Shown here piece after piece: positions 52,110-60,268 of a stretch of DNA of 64,000 bases. The notes under the pieces are model-generated. The model was not told the DNA's origin. It ran no database searches and worked only from the letters and a program-made list of their open reading frames with translations. Location of the stretch: the NCBI RefSeq assembly GCF_024753205.1, contig NZ_JANUGZ010000003.1, positions 806,001-870,000 on the forward strand, read 5' to 3'. Each line of letters starts with the position of its first letter. Positions within the stretch are counted from its first letter, which is position 1. The DNA comes from Massilia aurea (lineage in GTDB: Bacteria; Pseudomonadota; Gammaproteobacteria; Burkholderiales; Burkholderiaceae_D). Made by a program: the position numbers and the translations under genes.

Positions 52110-53210
52110 ATGTCCGATCTGGCTACCCACGCCAAGCTGGCGCGATCCAACGCGCAGCTTCCGGTAACTGTGTATTTTGACGAGGCGCTGCTCAAACAAG
52201 AGATGCAGCAGCTGTTCGTGAATGGCCCGCGCTACGTCGGCCATGAATTGATGGTGCCCGAAACGGGCGACTTCGCCACGCTCGCCGCCGAGCACGAAGG
52301 CCGTATGCTGGTGCGTAATGCCAATGGCATCGAGGTGCTGTCCAACGTCTGCCGTCATCGCCAGGCGCTCATGTTCAATGGGCGCGGCAATGCGACGAAC
52401 ATCGTCTGCCCGCTGCACCGCTGGACCTATGACCTGAAGGGTGAACTGATCGGCGCGCCGCATTTTGCCGATACCCCGTGCCTGAACCTGTCCAAGACCC
52501 CGCTCCAGAACTGGAACGGGCTGCTGTTCGAGCAGAACGGTTACAACGTGATGGACAAGCTCGGCCAGTTGTCGGTGACGAAAGACCTCGATTTTTCGGG
52601 CTATATGCTCGACCACGTCGAAGTGCACCAGTGCGACTACAACTGGAAGACCTTCATCGAGGTCTACCTCGAGGATTACCACGTCGAACCGTTCCACCCG
52701 GGCCTGGGCAACTTCGTTTCGTGCGACGACCTGAAATGGGAATTCGGCGCCGACTACAGCGTGCAGACCGTGGGCGTGAACCGCGCGCTGCAAAAGGCCG
52801 GCTCACCTGCCTATAAACGCTGGCAGGAGCAGATCCTCAAGTTCAACAACGGTACGCCGCCGAAGTACGGCGCAATCTGGCTCACGCTCTACCCGAACAT
52901 CATGGTCGAGTGGTATCCGCATGTGCTGGTGGTGTCGACGCTGTGGCCCGATGGCCCGGACAAGACGCGCAACGTGGTCGAGTTCTACTACCCCGAAGAG
53001 ATCGTGCTGTTCGAGCGCGAATTCGTCGAGGCCGAACGCGCCGCGTACATGGAAACGGCGGTCGAGGACGATGAAATCGGCCTGCGTATGGACGCCGGTC
53101 GCAAGATCCTGGTAGCGCGCGGTGTCAACGAAGTCGGTCCGTACCAGTCGCCCATGGAAGACGGCATGCAGCACTTCCATGAGTGGTATCGCAGCAAGAT
53201 GGCGCTTTAG
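52110..53210 (+). CDS. Rieske-type aromatic ring-hydroxylating dioxygenase, alpha-subunit-like
   Basis: A 366-residue mononuclear iron oxygenase. The Rieske 2Fe-2S centre is CRHRQ...CPLHRW (C-x-H, then C-x2-H), and the catalytic iron site is in DYHVEPFHPG, with His, His and a later Asp. It lacks an adjacent beta subunit or reductase, as in Rieske oxygenases acting on small or choline-like compounds. ATG 52110 has a strong purine-rich site upstream. Substrate not known. Confidence 0.88.
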   Translation: MSDLATHAKLARSNAQLPVTVYFDEALLKQEMQQLFVNGPRYVGHELMVPETGDFATLAAEHEGRMLVRNANGIEVLSNVCRHRQALMFNGRGNATNIVCPLHRWTYDLKGELIGAPHFADTPCLNLSKTPLQNWNGLLFEQNGYNVMDKLGQLSVTKDLDFSGYMLDHVEVHQCDYNWKTFIEVYLEDYHVEPFHPGLGNFVSCDDLKWEFGADYSVQTVGVNRALQKAGSPAYKRWQEQILKFNNGTPPKYGAIWLTLYPNIMVEWYPHVLVVSTLWPDGPDKTRNVVEFYYPEEIVLFEREFVEAERAAYMETAVEDDEIGLRMDAGRKILVARGVNEVGPYQSPMEDGMQHFHEWYRSKMAL

Positions 53211-53282
53211 CCGTGTCGTGACACGCAGCGCTGCGGAGGGTGTGGCCAGTCGGCTGCCCCTCCTTTTTTTATTGGGAATACC

Positions 53283-54203
53283 ATGGCTTCACTCTGGATG
53301 CTGTTCGCCAGCTTCGCGTTCGCCGCGATGGGCGCGGGCGTCAAGCTCGCCTCCGAGTTCTACTCCACGTCCGAACTGCTGATGTACAGGGGCCTGATCG
53401 GCACCGTCATCCTGCTGGCGATGGTGCGCCATCGTGGCGGCACGTTCAGGACGCCGTTCGCCAAATCGCACCTGATCCGCAGCTTCGTCGGCGTGACCGC
53501 GCTGTGGATGTGGTTCTTCGCGATCGGCCGCCTGCCGCTGGCCACGGCCATGACGCTGAACTACATGGCCCCGATCTGGATCGCGGCCTGGATGTTCGCG
53601 CTGGGCTGGTGGACCGGCACCAAGCATGCCGAATGGCCGCTGGTCGTCGCCATCGGCATGAGCTTCTTTGGCGTGACGATGGTGCTGCAGCCGGCGGTCG
53701 AAAGCCAGCAGTGGCTCGGCGCGCTGGCCGGCGTGTGCTCGTCCGTGGTGTCGGCCGCAGCGTATATGCAGGTGCGCAAACTGGGCCTGCTGGGTGAACC
53801 CGAATACCGCGTCGTGTTCTTCTTTTCGCTCACCACCGCAGTCGTGGGTCTGCTCGCCACGCTGGCCGGCGACGGACCGAAGGGCGCCGTGTTCCACGCC
53901 CATACGCCGTATGGCCTGCTGCTGCTGGCAGGGATCGGCGCCGCAGCGCTGATGGCGCAGATGGCCATGACCCGCGCCTACCGCGTCGGCAAGGTGCTGG
54001 TGGTGGCCAACCTGCAGTACACCGGCATCGTGTTCTCGTGCCTGTGGGGTCTGCTGCTGTGGGGCGACACGTTCGACTGGCACGTCTGGCTGGGCGTGGG
54101 CGTGATCCTGGTGTCAGGCGTGGCCGCGACGTTCTACAATACCCGCAAGACGGCGCGTGGCGCCGTCGTCAAGGACACCGATCCGATCGCCAGCGAAACG
54201 TAA
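53283..54203 (+). CDS. DMT-superfamily (EamA) transporter
   Basis: A 306-residue membrane protein with about ten helices in two EamA repeats, starting SLWMLFASFAFAAMGAGVK and including YMAPIWIAAWMFALGWW. It lies 72 bases after the Rieske oxygenase and 10 bases before sseA, on the same strand. It differs from the exporter at 43440 in sequence. Substrate unknown. Confidence 0.9.
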   Translation: MASLWMLFASFAFAAMGAGVKLASEFYSTSELLMYRGLIGTVILLAMVRHRGGTFRTPFAKSHLIRSFVGVTALWMWFFAIGRLPLATAMTLNYMAPIWIAAWMFALGWWTGTKHAEWPLVVAIGMSFFGVTMVLQPAVESQQWLGALAGVCSSVVSAAAYMQVRKLGLLGEPEYRVVFFFSLTTAVVGLLATLAGDGPKGAVFHAHTPYGLLLLAGIGAAALMAQMAMTRAYRVGKVLVVANLQYTGIVFSCLWGLLLWGDTFDWHVWLGVGVILVSGVAATFYNTRKTARGAVVKDTDPIASET

Positions 54204-54213
54204 AGGAACCGTC

Positions 54214-55068
54214 ATGCACCAGACCCTGATTTCTGCCGCCGATCTGGCTGCGCACATCGACGACCCGGCCTGGGTCGTCGTCGATTGCCGCCACGACCTG
54301 ATGAACCTGGCCGCCGGCCGCGATGCGTACGCGAGCGGCCACCTGCCAGGCGCGGTGTTTGCCGATATCGAGACGGTGCTGTCGGGCGCCAGGAACGGCG
54401 CCGATGGCGTGTTCCTGGGCCGGCATCCGCTGCCCGACAAAGAAGCGCTGGCCGAAGCCCTGCGCGACTTCGGCATCGACGACACCACGCAGTTGGTAGC
54501 GTATGACGCGCACGGCGGCATGTTCGCGGCGCGCCTGTGGTGGCTGCTGCGCTGGCTGGGACACGAGGCGGTGGCGGTGCTCGATGGCGGGATGGCCGCA
54601 TGGGAGGCTGCCTCGCAGCCGTTGACGACCGAAGTGCGCACCAGGCCGCGCGGCGCCCTGAGCGTCCGGGCGCCGTTCGTGCCGACCGTGACGGTGCGCG
54701 AGGTGCTGGACAATCTGGAAAGCGGCAAACGGATCGTGATCGATGCGCGCGCGGCTGACCGCTATCGCGGCGAAAACGAGACCATCGATCCGGTGGGCGG
54801 GCATATTCCCGGCGCGAAGAACCGCTTCTTCAAGGACAACCTGGGGCCTGACGGGCGTTTCAAGGATGCTGCGCAGTTGCGCGAGGAATTGGGTGCGCTG
54901 ATCGACAAGCCCGAAGCGGCCATCATGCAGTGCGGGTCGGGCGTGACCGCCTGCCACAATCTGCTGGCACTGGAAGTGGCGGGCTTGCCGGGCGCCGCGC
55001 TGTATCCGGGGTCGTGGAGCGAGTGGGTGGGCGATCCGGCGCGGCCGGTAGCCAAAGGCGCGGATTAG
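54214..55068 (+). CDS. sseA: 3-mercaptopyruvate sulfurtransferase (double rhodanese)
   Basis: A 284-residue sulfurtransferase with two rhodanese domains. The active-site loop of the second domain is CGSGVTACH; the SGV sequence is typical of mercaptopyruvate sulfurtransferases, whereas thiosulfate enzymes have CRKG. The first domain starts with VVDCRHDLMN. ATG 54214 has AAAGGA upstream and comes 10 bases after the transporter. A perfect 12-base hairpin follows the stop. Confidence 0.92.
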   Translation: MHQTLISAADLAAHIDDPAWVVVDCRHDLMNLAAGRDAYASGHLPGAVFADIETVLSGARNGADGVFLGRHPLPDKEALAEALRDFGIDDTTQLVAYDAHGGMFAARLWWLLRWLGHEAVAVLDGGMAAWEAASQPLTTEVRTRPRGALSVRAPFVPTVTVREVLDNLESGKRIVIDARAADRYRGENETIDPVGGHIPGAKNRFFKDNLGPDGRFKDAAQLREELGALIDKPEAAIMQCGSGVTACHNLLALEVAGLPGAALYPGSWSEWVGDPARPVAKGAD

Positions 55069-55078
55069 TCAACCAACC

Positions 55079-55104
55079 TGGGTTCCAGCCTTGGCTGGAA
55101 CCCA
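55079..55104. terminator. Perfect hairpin between sseA and ZIP gene
   Basis: TGGGTTCCAGCC (55079-55090) and GGCTGGAACCCA (55093-55104) form a 12-base perfect stem with a two-base TT centre. It lies between convergent genes. There is no T tract, so it may be a REP-like unit and not a true intrinsic terminator. Confidence 0.5.
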
Positions 55105-55132
55105 AGTCCGCAGCGCCGCCACTAATTCAACA

Positions 55133-56008
55133 TCAAAACGCGTGCAACGCGACGACGATCGCCACGCCCAGTCCGATCAGCACCACCTGCGGTATCGACT
55201 CGCGCAACGTCGAGCGACGCTGCATCTGCGGCATCAGGTCGCTGACCGCAATATAGATGAAGCCTGACGAGGCAAACACCAGCACGTACGGAATCAGGCC
55301 GCTGGCCCGGTCCAGCGTGTAATACCCCAGCAAGCCCCCCGCGACCGCCATCAGGCTGCACAGCAGGTTGAACACATAGGCGCGCAGGCGCGAGAAGCCC
55401 GCATTGAGCAGCACGATGAAGTCGCCGATCTCCTGCGGAATTTCATGGGCGACGATCGCCAGTGCGGTAACGATGCCCAGCTCCGGATTGGCCAGGAAGG
55501 CTGCGGCGATCAGGATGCCGTCGGTGAAGTTGTGCATGCCGTCACCGAGCAGGATCATCCAGCCGGCCTTGCCCGCTTCACGCGCATCGTGGCCGTGCGC
55601 GTGGTGGTGGCCGTCGCCTTCGTGGTGGTGCGAGTGGCGCAGCAGGGCGACCTTTTCCAGCAAGAAGAAGGCCAGCAGGCCGCCCAGCAGCGTGGCGAAC
55701 AGGCTCCTGGTATCGGCGCCCGAATCGAATGCTTCCGGCAGCGCGTGCAGCAGCGATGTGGCCAGCATGATGCCGACCGACAAGCTGACCATCTTTTCCA
55801 CCACTTTCGACAGCAGGGCAAACGAGAAAATGGCAGCCCCGGAGATGCTGACGACGCCGGCGACGAGCGTCGCGAGCAGGATCGAGCGCAGGGTCGGGTC
55901 GATGAAGGGGGCTGAAAACGGGTCGATTTGAAGGCCTCTTGTTCTGTACGTGCGACGAGCCGCAAACCGGGCATTGTACCGCTCCCGGCCTGCCCTCGTC
56001 CAAGGCAA
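55133..56008 (-). CDS. ZIP-family divalent metal transporter
   Basis: Inner-membrane zinc/iron transporter of about 265-291 residues with eight helices. A His-rich loop (HSHHHEGDGHHHAHGHD) lies between helices 3 and 4; the metal-site helices carry GDGMHNFTDGI and HEIPQEIGDF. The 5' end is uncertain: no in-frame ATG precedes the first helix, the first available codon being a TTG at 56008, just beyond a MITE. TACAAT at 55973-55978 (minus strand) could be a -10, which would put the start nearer 55927, perhaps at a non-standard codon. Confidence 0.85.
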   Translation of the reverse strand: MPWTRAGRERYNARFAARRTYRTRGLQIDPFSAPFIDPTLRSILLATLVAGVVSISGAAIFSFALLSKVVEKMVSLSVGIMLATSLLHALPEAFDSGADTRSLFATLLGGLLAFFLLEKVALLRHSHHHEGDGHHHAHGHDAREAGKAGWMILLGDGMHNFTDGILIAAAFLANPELGIVTALAIVAHEIPQEIGDFIVLLNAGFSRLRAYVFNLLCSLMAVAGGLLGYYTLDRASGLIPYVLVFASSGFIYIAVSDLMPQMQRRSTLRESIPQVVLIGLGVAIVVALHAF

Positions 56009-56018
56009 AGCCTGCTAG

Positions 56019-56178
56019 GGAAGCACTGATTTATTCTGGGGGATGGAATTGGCAGTTGAAAAAGTCAGCCTGCAAGGCGCAAAATCGAAGCAATAGCGAG
56101 CTATTGCGAGAATTTGCAACGCCGCAGGATGGCTCTTTTCAACGCCAAGTTCGCCGCCATGAATTAATCAGTGCTTCC
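56019..56178. mobile_element. Fold-back MITE, IS5-type ends with CTAG duplication
   Basis: A 160-base element whose 18-base ends GGAAGCACTGATTTATTC and GAATTAATCAGTGCTTCC are inverted repeats with one mismatch. It is flanked by CTAG at 56015-56018 and 56179-56182, fitting the YTAR target duplication of IS5-type elements. The inside is also largely self-complementary, with GCAATAGC/GCTATTGC at the centre, so the whole element folds into one long hairpin. It carries no coding sequence. It lies one base from the stop of the dienelactone hydrolase and a few bases from the ZIP start. Confidence 0.85.
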
Positions 56179-56183
56179 CTAGA

Positions 56184-57068
<885 letters not shown>

Positions 57069-57137
57069 GGTCATCCCTTCGATCAGTGGTGGACAGGCTT
57101 GCGAGTTTAGCATCGCCTGTGCCGGGCACGCACGGCG

Positions 57138-60074
57138 CTACGTGTGCGCAGGCACCACTTCGTCAAGGATCGCATACAGCTTCTGCATGTCGACCGGCTT
57201 GACCAGATGGTGGTTGAAGCCGGCGGCCGCAGTGCGCGCGCGATCCTGCTCCTGGCCGTAGCCGGTGATCGCCACCAGCACCGCGCGCTGCGCGTTGGCC
57301 CGGGCGCGCAGGCGCCGTGCCAGTTCGATGCCATCGATGTCGGGCAGGCCGATATCGAGCAGGTACACATGCGGCGCCGCGTGCTCGGCCGCGGCCAGCG
57401 CCGGCAGCGCCGCATGCTCGACCCGCACTTCGTGCCCGTTCGCTTCGAGCAGCAGCGCGAGCATCGTCGCCGCGTCCACGTTGTCGTCCACCACCATGAT
57501 CCGAAGGTGGTCCGACGGCGCCGGTGCGCCCACCGGGCTGGCGGCCGGGGCGCCCGCGGCCTCGGCCTCGCTGTCCAGGCGCGGCAGGCAGACCGTGAAG
57601 GTGCTGCCCTTGCCCTGCCCCGCACTCTCGCAGGCGACGCTGCCGTGATGCAGGCCGACCAGGCTTTTCACCAGCGCCAGGCCCAGTCCCAGTCCACCCA
57701 ACGACCGGTCGGACGAGCGCTCGGCCTGCGAAAACAGCTCGAACGCGCGCGCGACCAGTTCGGGCGCCATGCCGATGCCGTCGTCGGCCACCCGCAGCAG
57801 CACGTGCATCGCGTGCACTTCGGTGCTCAAGGTGATGTGGCCACCTTCGGGCGTGTATTTCGCCGCATTGCTCAGCAGGTTGGCCAGCACCTGCACCAGG
57901 CGCTTGTGGTCGCCCTCGACCAGCGGCGCTTGCGGCGGCAGTTCGAGCGCCAGGTGATGGCGGCGGGCGTGGATCAGGGGCGTGACCTGCTCGATCGCGT
58001 CGTTCACGATATGCCGGATGTCCAGGCGCTCGGTGTGCAGCGCCACCAGGCCGCGCGTGACGCGCGAGACGTCGAGCAGATCGTCGACAAGGCTCGTCAT
58101 GTGGCGCACCTGCCGCCCGATGATCTGGCTGGTCTTGCGCACCTGCGCTTCATCGAGCCGCGCCCGTTGCAGCAGGTCGGCGGCTGCGCCGATGGGTGCG
58201 AGCGGATTGCGCAGTTCGTGCGCCAGCATCGCCAGGAATTCATCCTTGCGCCGGTCGGCGGCAGTGAGCTGCTCTTGCGCTTCGCGGCGCTCGGTGACAT
58301 CGCGGAAGAAGAACGCGATGCCGCCATCGAGCGAGCGGTGGGTGCGCGTTTCGATCCAGGCCTGGCGCCCATCCGGCATGCGGTGGGCCAGCTCGAGAAT
58401 CCCGGGGGCGCCGGTGCTCATCACGCGCCGGAACACCGCGTCGGCCGGGGTAGCGCGCAGCTCGGGCCAGACTTCCCAGTGGCTGTGACCAATGACGTCT
58501 TCGGCGCGGCGCTGGGTCAGGCGCAGGCCTTCGGCGTTCATGCGCAGGATAGTCCAGTCCTTGTCGAGCACCGCGAAGCCCTCGCCCATGCTGTCGAAGA
58601 TGCTCTGGCTCTGGTCGCGTTCACGGCGCAGCGCGGCGTGCGCGCGGGCCGCTTCGACCGCCGACCAGGTGCGTTCGGCGGTTTCCTGCGCCATCCGTAT
58701 CTCGGCCTCGCGCCACCGGCGCGGCGCGGCATTCTGCACCGTCAGCACGACCCGCATCTTGCCGGCCTTGATGTATGGGACCAGCAGGTCGGCGCCGACG
58801 CCGATCTGTGCATAGACGCCCGTATTGCGCGCGGTGCGGCTGTCCTGCGCGACATCGTGATTGACGACGGTCTGGCCGGCGCGCAGCGCAGCGATCATCG
58901 GCGGGCCGAAATCGTCCATGACCATGACCTTGCCGGCCAGGCTCGCCACGCCCTGCGCGGTCCAGTCGCGTACGATCGCAACGGTGCCGGCGTCGTCGTC
59001 GATCTGCGCATACAGCACGCGCGACGCCTGCAGGGCGCGGCCCAGCAGCTCGCAGGCTGCCTCGGTGACGTCATCGGGATCGGCGAGCTGCCGGATGCGG
59101 TCGGCCAGTGTGAGCTGGAAGGTCTGGTTTTCGCGGACCTCTTCGAGCTGCTGGACTTTTTCGAACAGCGCCTGCGCCGCGTGATAGGCCTCGGTGACAT
59201 CGCTGCCCTGGGCAAAGATGCCCGTCACCTGCCCGTCGTGGCCGAAGATCGGCTGGCACAGCAGATCGACGTAGCGCTGTTCCAGCGCGCCATCCGGCCG
59301 GCGCTGCAGCGAGATCAATGAATCGCGCAGCACGACCGGTTTGCCGCCCGCGAAGACGCCATCGAATACGCGGCGCACGCCCTGCGCCGCGAGCTCGGGC
59401 AATGCCTCGAGCAAGGGTTTGCCGATCAGCTCCCGGCGCCCGACCAGCTGGTAATACGCTTCGTTGGCCATCTCGAAGACATGGTCAAGGCCGGTAAGCA
59501 CCGCGATAAAGCTCGGCGCCTGGTTGAACATCGTCTGCAACTGGCTGCGCTCCAGGCTCAGGATGCGCGTCATTGCCTCGTGCATCTGCGGCCGGGTCAT
59601 CTGCGGCATGTCGGGGACCGCATGCGCGCCATGCCTGAGATGGTACGCGCCGCTGGCGGCGTCGAAGCGGTACAGATCCGTGACATCGATGGCGTTTTGC
59701 GCCACGAAGGCGACCTCGCCGGCCGCATCGAACACCGGCGTATGGATCGCGCTCCAGTAACGCTCGCCAAACACGTGCCCGCCCGGCGTCTCGCGCGGCA
59801 CCGCATACCGCAGCAGCGCGCTGGTGTGCGGCTGCTTCGTGGCAAATGCTTGTTCGATCGATCGGCGTACCTCGTCGACATTGGTCGATGCGGGGTCGTT
59901 CGGATCGGCCGGAAACGCCTCGAAGATGTGCTGACCGACGATCTGTTGCGCCGTGCGCCCGGTCGATTCCAGATACGCGGGATTTGCACCAATGATGGTG
60001 AAATCCCGGTTGATGAGAAGGTAAGGATACGGTGAGGCCGCGAACAATGCCGCGTAGTCAGGCTGCGTAAACAT
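57138..60074 (-). CDS. PAS/GAF hybrid sensor histidine kinase with receiver domain
   Basis: A 978-residue soluble hybrid kinase. Order: PAS (about 1-130), second PAS starting near MFNQAPSFIAVLTG, GAF-like (about 345-480), a third PAS starting at SMGEGFAVLDKDW, HisKA with H619 in AHELRNPLAP, HATPase_c with NLLSNAAKYTP and GLGLGLALVK, and a C-terminal receiver with D907 in LLDIGLPDIDG. No membrane helix is seen. ATG 60074 follows an in-frame GTG at 60077. A separate output gene is not adjacent. Signal unknown. Confidence 0.9.
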   Translation of the reverse strand: MFTQPDYAALFAASPYPYLLINRDFTIIGANPAYLESTGRTAQQIVGQHIFEAFPADPNDPASTNVDEVRRSIEQAFATKQPHTSALLRYAVPRETPGGHVFGERYWSAIHTPVFDAAGEVAFVAQNAIDVTDLYRFDAASGAYHLRHGAHAVPDMPQMTRPQMHEAMTRILSLERSQLQTMFNQAPSFIAVLTGLDHVFEMANEAYYQLVGRRELIGKPLLEALPELAAQGVRRVFDGVFAGGKPVVLRDSLISLQRRPDGALEQRYVDLLCQPIFGHDGQVTGIFAQGSDVTEAYHAAQALFEKVQQLEEVRENQTFQLTLADRIRQLADPDDVTEAACELLGRALQASRVLYAQIDDDAGTVAIVRDWTAQGVASLAGKVMVMDDFGPPMIAALRAGQTVVNHDVAQDSRTARNTGVYAQIGVGADLLVPYIKAGKMRVVLTVQNAAPRRWREAEIRMAQETAERTWSAVEAARAHAALRRERDQSQSIFDSMGEGFAVLDKDWTILRMNAEGLRLTQRRAEDVIGHSHWEVWPELRATPADAVFRRVMSTGAPGILELAHRMPDGRQAWIETRTHRSLDGGIAFFFRDVTERREAQEQLTAADRRKDEFLAMLAHELRNPLAPIGAAADLLQRARLDEAQVRKTSQIIGRQVRHMTSLVDDLLDVSRVTRGLVALHTERLDIRHIVNDAIEQVTPLIHARRHHLALELPPQAPLVEGDHKRLVQVLANLLSNAAKYTPEGGHITLSTEVHAMHVLLRVADDGIGMAPELVARAFELFSQAERSSDRSLGGLGLGLALVKSLVGLHHGSVACESAGQGKGSTFTVCLPRLDSEAEAAGAPAASPVGAPAPSDHLRIMVVDDNVDAATMLALLLEANGHEVRVEHAALPALAAAEHAAPHVYLLDIGLPDIDGIELARRLRARANAQRAVLVAITGYGQEQDRARTAAAGFNHHLVKPVDMQKLYAILDEVVPAHT

Positions 60075-60205
60075 CACTTATTCTCACATATAAATTGCGA
60101 GAAAAATACGCGTTCTGTAACAGATTTTGTGGGACAGTTGCCAGCCAGTGCCGATTCGGGATTGGCTGATGAGGAGGGGTTTCTGGCGGTGATGGTCATG
60201 CGAAC

Positions 60206-60260
60206 CGCGTTCAACTCTGCCCCACGCGCGGTTGAACGCGTGGACGGCGTAGCCGTCCAC
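60206..60260. repeat. REP-like hairpin, variant of the copy at 19689
   Basis: GTGGACGGC (60240-60248) pairs with GCCGTCCAC (60252-60260) around GTA. Compared with the copy at 19697-19717, a G-C pair has become A-T on both arms, so the stem is kept. A further inverted repeat CGCGTTCAAC/GTTGAACGCG lies at 60206-60215 and 60231-60240. It sits downstream of polA. Confidence 0.8.
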
Positions 60261-60268
60261 CCTATGGT

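Noticed and set aside
55555..55974. Alternative ATG frame at the 5' end of the ZIP gene, suggesting a frameshift
   Set aside because: The alternative frame loses the ZIP helices at once and shows no homology of its own; an unusual start is simpler.
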